A stretch of DNA of 6,194 nucleotides from Bacteroidales bacterium UBA3724 (GCA_002371315.1 DFHL01000067.1:1-6194), one strand, 5' to 3'. Counted from the stretch's first letter, positions 1 to 5,020 are shown. The notes: generated by a model from the sequence alone, not told the origin. Made by a program: numbers and translations.

Positions 1-15
1 TAAGATACCTTCTTC

Positions 16-114
16 GCCCGTTGTACAGTATATGTACAGTATATGTACAGTATTTGTACGCTTCGGAAGCGTACAAATACTGTACATATACTGCACATAT
101 ACTGTACAACGGGC
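16..114. repeat. 99-bp near-perfect palindrome built from 11-bp tandem repeats
   Basis: Two 49-nt arms (16-64 and 66-114) are reverse complements around a single central base, G65. The only discordance is A36 against C94; in a minus-strand transcript this becomes a tolerated G-U pair. Each arm contains about three copies of the 11-bp unit TGTACAGTATA (22-32, 33-43, 44-54 in the left arm) plus a partial copy, and the core TGTACA is itself a palindrome. The tip has a GCTTCGGAAGC-type closure. There is no T-run beside it, so it is not a standard terminator. It could be a dispersed intergenic palindromic element, a protein-binding array or a processed RNA hairpin. The structure is read directly; its role is unknown. 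Confidence 0.9.
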
Positions 115-148
115 ATAGCAAGTGGTGAAAATCAGGGCAATCGCTTGA

Positions 149-176
149 GCTGAAAGTTGAGGGTTGAAAGTTGAAA
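149..176. repeat. Four-copy heptamer tandem repeat (GTTGAAA-type)
   Basis: Four consecutive 7-bp units occur here: GCTGAAA, GTTGAGG, GTTGAAA and GTTGAAA. The period of exactly seven is visible by eye, with three substitutions relative to GTTGAAA. It lies between the large palindrome and the decayed reading frame, in DNA with no supported gene. It is a short microsatellite-like array, plausibly produced by replication slippage; no function is apparent. Confidence 0.75.
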
Positions 177-177
177 T

Positions 178-546
178 TCAGAAATGGTCAAAAAACAAAG
201 TAAAACGCTTCTCCTCTTTGGCGGCGCGGTTCTGCTTGTGGCGCCGGTCGAGGGGACGGCGGTGTGGGGTGCCTCGGTTTTTCCGGCTTAAGGAGACCTC
301 TAAAAAATCATTGTCTTGATTGGCTTTGTCCTGCATCGAGAAGAGAGTCAGCACGCCTACCTCGGTGGCGTCGTCGGTGGGTGCTCCGGCCAGGTCGTAG
401 TAGAGGCGCGCAAGCTGGGCATCGACATCGACGGGTTGCATAATGCCTTGCTTCACCATCACGGGCAGCAGCGAGCGGAAACGCGGCAGGGCCGTGGGCA
501 GGAATGAACCGCAGTGGGGCACCACCACCTTGAGGTTCGGGTGCAA
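178..546 (-). pseudogene. Amidohydrolase (Amidohydro_2 / ACMSD-like) fragment, degraded
   Basis: The frame reads HPNLKVVVPHCGSFLP at its N-terminus and then RLYYDLAGAP at about residues 47-56. Both resemble the central part of metal-dependent amidohydrolase-2 TIM-barrel proteins, where HCG carries a metal or active-site His and the DLAGAP strand follows. Such proteins are normally around 280-340 aa. Here everything before the HPNLK strand is missing, the apparent start is a TTG at 544-546 directly against AT-rich DNA, and after about residue 65 the translation no longer resembles the family and becomes Arg/Lys-rich (about residues 85-117). The expected GSD(Y/F)P segment with the catalytic Asp is absent. 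I read it as a remnant truncated at both ends, not a working gene. It lies downstream of the DUF2442 gene and may be a relic of an older neighbour of the flavoprotein/CMD cluster; that link is inference. Confidence 0.7.
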
Positions 547-573
547 TTATTTGTTATTTATATTTTGTTTGGA

Positions 574-825
574 TCATACAATTGCCGTGCCTCGCGAGTA
601 CAGTGACTCTGGGGCAAAGCCTATCTCGTTATGCCAGTCTATAGTGAAGGGATCAAGTGTATATGAGCGAAAATAGTCCATATCTTGAAGTTTCTTGCAA
701 ATTCCCTTCTGCATTAGCGGTACAAAGTCCACATCACGCACCTCACCATTGTTAAAGGTGAGGCGGAGAATGTAATCCTTGACGTATTCTGCAGATGCCA
801 CTTTCAATATCAAAGGTTCTTTCAT
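574..825 (-). CDS. DUF2442 family protein
   Basis: This 83-aa protein begins MKEPLILKVASAEYVKDY, continues LRLTFNNGEVRDVDF (residues 20-34), and ends with DPFTIDWHNEIGFAPESLY (58-76). The pattern of a short beta-strand domain, then an F-x-NGE-R-x-VDF segment, then a W-x-N-E/D-I-x-x-x-PE-x-LY motif near the C-terminus is typical of DUF2442. The length is normal for single-domain members. It has no signal peptide or membrane segment, so it is expected to be cytoplasmic. Its ATG lies 6 bp after the TAG of the DUF4160 gene, so the two are almost certainly cotranscribed and probably translationally linked. The molecular function of DUF2442 is not established. Hand-counted GC over 601-840 is about 42%, against about 67% for 5041-5220, which hints at a separate origin. 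Confidence 0.88.
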   Translation of the reverse strand: MKEPLILKVASAEYVKDYILRLTFNNGEVRDVDFVPLMQKGICKKLQDMDYFRSYTLDPFTIDWHNEIGFAPESLYSRGTAIV

Positions 826-831
826 AACGTT

Positions 832-1089
832 CTATCTTAAAGGTTCAATCTTTTCAGCCGCCTCGCTATTCGACAGTCTTCTCCAGTTCTCCATCAATTC
901 TTTTTTGTGCAAGTCAAGCCACTCGTAAACAAGACGCAAAGCCCTGCGCGAAATGGTGCCAGTGACACGGCCATCTGCTATGTCGATGGTGGCTTCATCA
1001 CCCTCGTACCAAACGTGGAAATGAGGAGGGTTGTGGTCATCAATATACATATAGATGAATATTCCGAAAAACTTGCTTATTTCTGGCAT
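832..1089 (-). CDS. DUF4160 family protein
   Basis: This 85-aa protein reads MPEISKFFGIFIYMYIDDHN, with the family hallmark DHNPPHFHV at residues 18-26. It continues with a short beta segment (EGDEATIDI) and a helical C-terminal half (SRRALRLVYEWLDLHKKEL) containing the W-x-x-L-H-x-x-E-L pattern of DUF4160. The His/Asp cluster DH..PHFH could bind metal or act catalytically, but no activity is established for the family. The frame stays open upstream to an ATG at 1134, which would add 15 residues (MEYYVYFC...). I chose 1089 because family members start at MP-x-I and because the promoter -7 box (1112-1119) lies inside the longer version. It is first in a two-gene operon with DUF2442, a pairing seen widely in bacteria. 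Confidence 0.88.
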   Translation of the reverse strand: MPEISKFFGIFIYMYIDDHNPPHFHVWYEGDEATIDIADGRVTGTISRRALRLVYEWLDLHKKELMENWRRLSNSEAAEKIEPLR

Positions 1090-1111
1090 AATATTTATTA
1101 TTTTTAAAATG

Positions 1112-1143
1112 CAAAAATACACATAATATTCCATTCCGCCAAA
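1112..1143 (-). promoter_or_regulatory. Bacteroidetes-type promoter for the DUF4160-DUF2442 operon
   Basis: Read on the minus strand, TTTG (1143-1140) is followed after exactly 20 bp by TATTTTTG (1119-1112). This fits the known Bacteroidetes primary-sigma consensus, TTTG at -33 and TAnnTTTG at -7. Transcription should start near 1105, giving an AT-rich leader of roughly 16 nt before the ATG at 1089, with no Shine-Dalgarno sequence, as is usual in the phylum. The match also shows that the pair has its own promoter and does not depend on readthrough from the flavoprotein gene. Confidence 0.72.
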
Positions 1144-1151
1144 TTTTTTTT

Positions 1152-1206
1152 CACACAGGGACAGTGACAGCGCAGCAGAGGGATTGCTCTGCTGCGCTGT
1201 GGTGTG
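1152..1206 (-). terminator. Hairpin downstream of flavoprotein gene, probable terminator without U-tract
   Basis: A perfect 14-bp GC-rich stem (1167-1180 pairs with 1187-1200) closes a 6-nt loop. An outer CACAC/GTGTG pairing (1152-1156 with 1202-1206) could extend it across an asymmetric internal loop. It starts about 70 nt past the stop of the flavoprotein gene and just before the DUF4160 promoter, the expected place for a terminator. However, the minus-strand transcript has no U-run directly after the stem; a T-run appears only on the opposite strand at 1144-1151. It may be an intrinsic terminator of weak form, an mRNA 3' end stabiliser, or a minor palindromic repeat. Confidence 0.5.
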
Positions 1207-1278
1207 ATGGGGGCAGGATGTTTTAGTATGTCGAGGCCGAGGATTCTGTGTACTTCCAACCGTCTGCGGCGGAGGCTC

Positions 1279-1908
1279 TTACCTGATAAAATTGGTATAT
1301 ACCGTTTCCTCTGGTTGCGGCAGTCCGTGGGCGGCGCGCTCGGCGGCGATGGCGCGGAGGAGGAAAGCGATGTTGCGGCCAAGGATACGCATACATTGCA
1401 GGCCTTCTTCATCTTGCAGGACTTGCTCGGCGTTGCTTCCGTGCACCATATTCCAGTAGCGGCTGCTGGCTACGGGCATTTCGCTGATGGTGAAGTATTT
1501 GTTCAGGCGGTCGAAGGTTGCCGTGGTGCCTCCGCGACGGGCGGAGCAGACGGCGGCTCCCACCTTCATACGCTTGCTGAAGGGGGTGGAGAAGAAGAGG
1601 CGGTCCAGCAGGTTGGTCAGCGTGCCGTTGGGGCCGGCATAGTAGGTGGGCGAACCGACGACCAGACCGTCGGCGGCCTCGAACTTGGGTGCCAGTTCGT
1701 TGACGGCATCGTTGAAGACGCAATGGCCCTGCTCGGCACACTTGTAGCAGGCTATGCAGCCACGGATGTCGCGGTTGCCGATGTGCACCAGTTCGGTGGC
1801 AATACCTTCGGCCTGGAGGGTGCGTTCCACCTCGCTGAGGGCCGTGTATGTGCAGCCCTTGGCATTGGGACTGCCGTTGATTAACAAGACGTTCAGTTTA
1901 TGTTCCAT
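1279..1908 (-). CDS. Flavodoxin-fold NAD(P)H/FMN-dependent oxidoreductase, iron-sulfur-flavoprotein-like
   Basis: This 209-aa protein starts with a beta strand and FMN phosphate-binding loop, LLINGSPNAKGCT (8-20). It then has a cysteine cluster at C51, C54, C57 and C63 (spacing C-x2-C-x2-C-x5-C), a second flavin-contact loop GSPTYYAGPNG (85-95) and LLDRLFF (100-106). This is the layout of the NADPH-dependent FMN reductase/flavodoxin_2 superfamily. The Cys spacing matches the compact motif that holds a 4Fe-4S cluster in archaeal iron-sulfur flavoprotein (ISF), but many bacterial relatives keep these cysteines and it is not certain that they bind a cluster. It has no signal peptide, so it is cytoplasmic. 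It follows the CMD-cupin gene by 40 bp with no clear promoter between, so probably one operon. The ATG at 1908 fits the usual N-terminus. The electron donor and substrate are unknown. Confidence 0.88.
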   Translation of the reverse strand: MEHKLNVLLINGSPNAKGCTYTALSEVERTLQAEGIATELVHIGNRDIRGCIACYKCAEQGHCVFNDAVNELAPKFEAADGLVVGSPTYYAGPNGTLTNLLDRLFFSTPFSKRMKVGAAVCSARRGGTTATFDRLNKYFTISEMPVASSRYWNMVHGSNAEQVLQDEEGLQCMRILGRNIAFLLRAIAAERAAHGLPQPEETVYTNFIR

Positions 1909-1935
1909 AGTTGTTTTTTATAACCTTAAACACTT

Positions 1936-1967
1936 ACGCACTAACACATTAGCGCCCTAACGCATTA
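1936..1967 (-). repeat. 16-bp imperfect tandem duplication across the CMD-cupin stop codon
   Basis: On the minus strand the unit TAATGCGTTAGGGCGC (1967-1952) is followed directly by TAATGTGTTAGTGCGT (1951-1936), with 13 of 16 positions identical. The first unit encodes the last residues (N-A-L-G-R) of the CMD-cupin protein, and the TAA that opens the second unit is its stop codon. The phase shift from a 16-bp unit means the stop is read only in the second copy. It looks like slippage or duplication at the gene end. Confidence 0.6.
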
Positions 1968-3058
1968 TATTGTTCGTCGTCGACGGGTTCGAGCCATTCG
2001 GTGCGGTAGGTGGCTTTCTGGTCGGTGTAGTAGGCCAGGTGCTGCATCCAGCTGTCGGCAGCGGCGCCGTGCCAGTGCTTGGTGCCGGCGGGGACGGTGA
2101 CCACCGTGCCGGGCTTCAGCTCGACGGGCTCTTTGCCCCATTCCTGATACCAGCCGCGGCCGCTGACGCAGACCAGGTGCTGCACGGCGGCGTGGTGGAT
2201 GTGCCAGTTGTTGCGGCAGCAGGGCTCGAAGGTGACGTTGCAGAGGCCACTGACAGTGTCGAGCACGGCGAGGTAACTTTGGCCAATGAAGTATTTGGCA
2301 TAGGCATCGTTGGGCTGGCCAAGCGGAAACGACGAAGGCGAAACCACCTGCGGCTGCCCCTTGACGGCGGCGATGGCAGCCTGACAGCGCAGCGCCTCGG
2401 ATTCGAGGCCGACGGCTTTCAGCGCTTCGGGGATGGCGGCAAGTTGCTCGTCGGTGACGCCCATATTCAGGGCTCCGCGTACGTGGGCCGTCAGCTGCGG
2501 CATCACGCCCTCGAGTCCGCTAAGGGCGCTGACGGTCACCAGCTCGCGGTCGGCATAGGTCAGCAGGTTGCGGGCAAAGATGTCGCCGAAGAGGTGCGCC
2601 TTGAGGTAGTAGTCCTCGGCAGGGCAGAAGTCATAGTTGAAGGGTTGACCGCTGAGCTTGGTCTGTACCTCGGTCCCCTGCTTCAGGGCATCGTAGCCAC
2701 TGGGCAGTGGCGATGATTCAGGCCCCTTCTCCACGTCGCCGCGCTGCTCCATAACGTTCTTTAGCGTCCCCAAGGCGTTGAGCGAACGGGGGAAGCCGGT
2801 GTAGGCATAGAGTTGCGAGAGGGCTTCCTTCATCTGGTTGGCGGTGAGCCCCGCCTCGAAACCCTCGTGGATGGCGCCTGTGAGCGACGACTGGTCGCCA
2901 CGCGCCTCGTGGCAGGCGATGACGGCCATCGCCGCCGCCTGCCGTTCGTTGAAAGTCAGTTTAGTCATATCTTTGTCAGTTTGATTGGTCTTTCCGCCGC
3001 AGGCCACCATCACGCAGGTCGCCAGCGCGAGAAATGCAGTTGCAAAAAACTTCTTCAT
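1949..3058 (-). CDS. Lipoprotein with two carboxymuconolactone decarboxylase (CMD) domains fused to a cupin domain
   Basis: This 369-aa protein has a lipoprotein signal, MKKFFATAFLALATCVMVAC, with the lipidated Cys at residue 20. The following GGKTNQTDKD lacks an acidic surface-export signal, so a periplasmic-facing anchor is likely. Residues ~34-105 form a first CMD (AhpD-like) helical domain (ACHEARGD, IHEGFEAGLTANQMKEAL, YTGFPRSLNAL). Residues ~150-235 form a second (DRELVTVSALSGLEGVMPQL, AHVRGALNMGVTDEQL). Residues ~275-345 are a cupin with metal-ligand motif WHIHH (H286, H288), Gln293 at the usual Glu position, then PAGTKHWHG (323-331). The first CMD has C49-H50 but no AhpD-type CxxC pair. 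CMD-cupin fusions occur in Bacteroidetes; their substrate is not established. It leads a probable operon with the flavoprotein gene. Family names such as carboxymuconolactone decarboxylase should not be taken as activity. Confidence 0.9.
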   Translation of the reverse strand: MKKFFATAFLALATCVMVACGGKTNQTDKDMTKLTFNERQAAAMAVIACHEARGDQSSLTGAIHEGFEAGLTANQMKEALSQLYAYTGFPRSLNALGTLKNVMEQRGDVEKGPESSPLPSGYDALKQGTEVQTKLSGQPFNYDFCPAEDYYLKAHLFGDIFARNLLTYADRELVTVSALSGLEGVMPQLTAHVRGALNMGVTDEQLAAIPEALKAVGLESEALRCQAAIAAVKGQPQVVSPSSFPLGQPNDAYAKYFIGQSYLAVLDTVSGLCNVTFEPCCRNNWHIHHAAVQHLVCVSGRGWYQEWGKEPVELKPGTVVTVPAGTKHWHGAAADSWMQHLAYYTDQKATYRTEWLEPVDDEQYNALGR

Positions 3059-3119
3059 TATTGCGTAGTAAATTGAATGTTAGTCGTTAAATCTCGTTCG
3101 GCATCCGCCGATTTATTGG

Positions 3120-3127
3120 CAAAAATA
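3120..3127 (-). promoter_or_regulatory. Probable -7 promoter box of the CMD-cupin/flavoprotein operon
   Basis: TATTTTTG on the minus strand (3127-3120) matches the Bacteroidetes -7 consensus TAnnTTTG and is identical to the box of the DUF4160 promoter. It lies about 60 bp before the ATG, predicting a start site near 3113 and a ~55-nt leader. No TTTG occurs at the expected -33 position (about 3147-3151). That position is instead occupied by one copy of a direct repeat, suggesting activator-dependent expression. Confidence 0.55.
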
Positions 3128-3147
3128 CATAAAAATGCCCAACCTGC

Positions 3148-3181
3148 TGTATCACAGATTTCGGCATTTGTGTCACAAATT
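3148..3181. promoter_or_regulatory. Candidate AraC-family operator: 13-bp direct repeat at 21-bp spacing
   Basis: TGTATCACAGATT (3148-3160) and TGTGTCACAAATT (3169-3181) match at 11 of 13 positions and are offset by exactly 21 bp, two helical turns. This is the typical geometry of paired half-sites for AraC/XylS activators. The proximal copy overlaps the missing -33 element of the operon promoter, as expected for an activator touching RNA polymerase. The distal copy also lies within a 15-bp palindrome, ATTTGTGTCACAAAT (3166-3180), so a dimeric regulator with inverted symmetry is an alternative. No regulator gene is present in the window. Confidence 0.5.
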
Positions 3182-3374
3182 GCAGATTGATTTTGCAGAG
3201 GCCGATGCCCTTTGATGCAAGATGAGTATGATCGTCATCTATAATCGAAGTTGAAAAACAACCGCTTAGCCTGAATCAAATGGTGTGTTCAGAAAATGGC
3301 ATCCATACCCAAATGCTATAAATTTGATTCCGTGTTCGCATCATCGGCGTCGCCGGAGAAGAGTCAACCGAAGG
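3182..3374. other. Intergenic region between YD-repeat gene and CMD operon, no gene seen
   Basis: No supported coding region is visible. Weak structures are an AGATGA/TCATCT inverted repeat (3220-3225 with 3235-3240) and a 9-bp inverted repeat GAATCAAAT/ATTTGATTC (3273-3281 with 3322-3330) separated by 40 bp. Neither has a T-run and neither is convincing as a terminator for the YD-repeat gene. Short plus-strand frames starting near 3285-3296 are shadows of the YD gene's 3' end. Confidence 0.5.
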
Positions 3375-4145
3375 TTATTCGTAATAGGTTATCCTGCGCA
3401 CTACCAGCAGGGTGCGGCCGCTGTACTTTTCAGTCCAGTTGCCGTGGCTGTCGTATTTGTACTTATAACGCGAGGTTGAAACCTGGCCGTTGTTGTAGTA
3501 CTTGTTGCCCTTGGGGTCGGTTGTGACGGTCTCGATGTCGCCGTGCTTGTTGTAGGTGTATGTGACGACGCGTTTTTTATCATTGGTTTCTTTCACCAGG
3601 CGGCCCAGGTCGTCGTATTCGTAGTGGTCGCCCCAGTGTTTGCTGCCAATGCCTTTGATGCGGCCGTCGTCGTACCATTCGTACCAAGGTTCGTTCCACC
3701 GGCTGTCGAAATTCCCCTCGGTTCTCACCGGGAAACCACGGCTGTCATAGACTATAAAGGCGGTGTCCGGGTGCCCTGTCTTGGATATCACGCTGACCAG
3801 CCGGCCGTCGGCATCGTAGCGAAAAATCTCTGACGAGGCGCAGTCGCCATCGTAAACAATCGAGTCGAGGTGGGTGCTCCAATGGTAGCAGATACGACAT
3901 AGCCCATCGACATTGTTGATGTATCTGGTAAGCAGACGCCCCTCGCGGGAATAGGTGTAGAAGTAGTAGTCGGTGTCCTGCAGCTCTTCCTCGTCGCGCA
4001 TCTCGATATAGCGGTACTGCACCTCTTTCACCTTGCCTTTGTATTGCGAGGCGTCGACCTTTGGCATAAACCACGGCATCTCCTGTGCGGCGGCCGTCAG
4101 GACCGCCGCAAACAGAAACGCCAATGTCAAAACAGTCTTTTTCAT
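3375..4145 (-). CDS. Secreted YD-repeat (RHS-like) protein of unknown function
   Basis: This 256-aa protein has a Sec signal peptide, MKKTVLTLAFLFAAVLTAAA, with a likely cleavage near residue 20-21. The mature part carries about seven YD/RHS-type repeats: Y64-SREGRL, Y110-DADGRL, Y133-DSRGF, Y158-DDGRI, Y177-DDLGRL, Y198-NKHGDI and Y231-DSHGNW. The repeats become more regular towards the C-terminus. RHS repeats in large toxins form a beta-sheet shell around a C-terminal effector, but this protein is far too short for that and ends directly after the last repeat, with no extra toxin domain. Small secreted YD proteins are common in Bacteroidales and their role is unknown. It lies 104 bp downstream of the lipoprotein gene. 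I see no good -7 box in the gap, so the two may be cotranscribed. Confidence 0.85.
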   Translation of the reverse strand: MKKTVLTLAFLFAAVLTAAAQEMPWFMPKVDASQYKGKVKEVQYRYIEMRDEEELQDTDYYFYTYSREGRLLTRYINNVDGLCRICYHWSTHLDSIVYDGDCASSEIFRYDADGRLVSVISKTGHPDTAFIVYDSRGFPVRTEGNFDSRWNEPWYEWYDDGRIKGIGSKHWGDHYEYDDLGRLVKETNDKKRVVTYTYNKHGDIETVTTDPKGNKYYNNGQVSTSRYKYKYDSHGNWTEKYSGRTLLVVRRITYYE

Positions 4146-4249
4146 AAGTCGCTTTGTTTCTGTAATAGTAACGTTGCCACGCCGTGCTTTATTGTCTTTG
4201 GAATCAAAGTTTTCGGCACCGGTGTGTGGCGGACGCTATGGGGTAGGTT

Positions 4250-4651
4250 TTACTCTTTGGTCAGGGTGAACACTTCGCCTTTGAGGTTGAGCGTCATTGT
4301 TGTGCCGCTGATGCTGAAGGTGGTCTCAAAGGTGTTGAACGAGGAGAAATCGACGTATAGCTTCATCGTGCCTTTGCCGGCCGAGTAGGTGTAGCTGCCG
4401 TCGTAGAGGTCCTGGGTCATCAGTCCGTCGACCGTATATGTTTTGTTGACGTGCACCTGTTTCCATTCCTCGAAGTGGACATAGACATAAATGTCGTCGT
4501 CCTCGTTCGAATACGACCAGTGTGTGTTCTCCAACAGCTTGGTGTCGTCGGGGGCATTGTTTTCCTCTTCTTTCTCGCCGCAGGCGCCGAAAGTGACTAA
4601 GGTGGCCGCCATAAAGAACAGCATTGCAAATGTTTTGATTTTCTGTACCAT
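4250..4651 (-). CDS. Small putative surface lipoprotein, unknown function
   Basis: This 133-aa protein has a lipoprotein signal peptide ending TFGAC, with Cys24 as the lipidated residue. It is followed by GEKEEENN, an acidic patch like the lipoprotein export signal that sends Bacteroidetes lipoproteins to the cell surface. The mature region (about residues 40-133) is rich in Tyr, Thr and alternating hydrophobic residues: LENTHWSYSNEDD, then YVYVHFEEW, DGSYTYSAGKGTMKLYVDF and TTMTLNLKGEVFTLTKE. This suggests a single small beta-barrel or sandwich domain, like the lipocalin-type proteins common in this phylum. I cannot assign a family by eye. It sits alone with a long leader upstream and the YD-repeat gene 104 bp downstream. 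Confidence 0.85.
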   Translation of the reverse strand: MVQKIKTFAMLFFMAATLVTFGACGEKEEENNAPDDTKLLENTHWSYSNEDDDIYVYVHFEEWKQVHVNKTYTVDGLMTQDLYDGSYTYSAGKGTMKLYVDFSSFNTFETTFSISGTTMTLNLKGEVFTLTKE

Positions 4652-4964
4652 TGTTTTTGTTTTTTAGTTCCGCAGACTTTTGACTCCTTTGCCGTACGTT
4701 TTCCTGGCGCACACGGGGGTACGCCCCTACGGTTTCATTCCGTCGCCCAATGGATGAGCCTGCAATAACCTTTGCGCGACAGAAAGGAGCCGACCGTTCC
4801 TCGGTCCACTCATTGATATGAGTAACAAAAAAACAAAGATTTTTACAGCTGGCGGGATATTTTTTTTGATTTGTGACGCAAGGTTGCTGTCACACTGCTA
4901 TGTGCCGTGAATGCTTTGTACGGATGCCGTTTGCGGATGCAGTCGACAAGCTTGCGGATATTTT
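4652..4964. other. 313-bp gene-free leader upstream of the lipoprotein gene
   Basis: No credible gene is seen. The stretch holds a two-part imperfect hairpin: CCGTA (4692-4696) pairs with TACGG (4728-4732), and inside it GGCG (4706-4709) pairs with CGCC (4722-4725) around a G-rich loop. It also holds a weak GACCG/CGGTC stem near 4788-4802. A near-match to the -7 consensus, AATCTTTG on the minus strand (4841-4834), would give a leader of about 175 nt, but there is no clear -33 box. An imperfect palindrome occupies 4872-4894. The short frames crossing here look random. Confidence 0.45.
4872..4894. promoter_or_regulatory. Imperfect palindrome, candidate operator upstream of lipoprotein gene
   Basis: TGTGAC (4872-4877) mirrors GTCACA (4889-4894), and inside them GCAA (4878-4881) mirrors TTGC (4884-4887). 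Only the central GG and one extra T (4888) break the symmetry. The central gap is too small for a stable RNA hairpin, so a DNA-binding site is more likely. It shares the 9-mer GTCACAAAT (minus strand, 4877-4869) with the candidate operator of the CMD operon (plus strand, 3172-3180), which may indicate a shared regulator. It resembles CRP/FNR half-sites, but the spacing is not that of the canonical TGTGA-N6-TCACA. Confidence 0.35.
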
Positions 4965-4998
4965 AAAAGGGTGCCAGCCCAAGACTGGCACCCTTTTT
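4965..4998 (-). terminator. Strong hairpin terminator, potentially bidirectional
   Basis: AAAAGGGTGCCAG (4965-4977) pairs perfectly with CTGGCACCCTTTT (4985-4997) around a 7-nt loop. In the minus direction a GGGTGCCAG/CTGGCACCC stem is followed by UUUU, and it starts 23 bp after the stop of the flavoprotein gene at 5021, so it most likely ends the hydrolase-flavoprotein operon. In the plus direction the stem is followed by five T residues, so it could terminate that strand too. Confidence 0.88.
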
Positions 4999-5020
4999 GC
5001 AAACTCACATTATGCTGCGT

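Noticed and set aside
16..114. CRISPR array or rho-independent terminator
   Set aside because: The repeat unit is 11 bp without spacers, which excludes CRISPR, and no T-run follows the stem on either strand.
1090..1134. N-terminal extension of the DUF4160 protein from the ATG at 1134
   Set aside because: The extension contains the promoter -7 box and reads as AT-rich non-conserved residues; DUF4160 proteins start at the MP-x-I position used here.
1204..1884. 226-aa plus-strand open frame
   Set aside because: It lies opposite the flavoprotein gene, has a low-complexity Gly/Ala/Val-rich translation with no recognisable motif, and is explained by GC-rich codon use on the other strand.
1970..2716. 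248-aa plus-strand open frame
   Set aside because: It is antisense to the CMD-cupin gene, whose domains and signal peptide are clear; the plus-strand translation is Gly/Val/Asp-rich without domain signals.
3273..3330. 9-bp inverted repeat GAATCAAAT/ATTTGATTC as insertion-element ends
   Set aside because: Only 40 bp lie between the arms, with no coding capacity and no flanking target duplication; it may be chance in AT-rich DNA.
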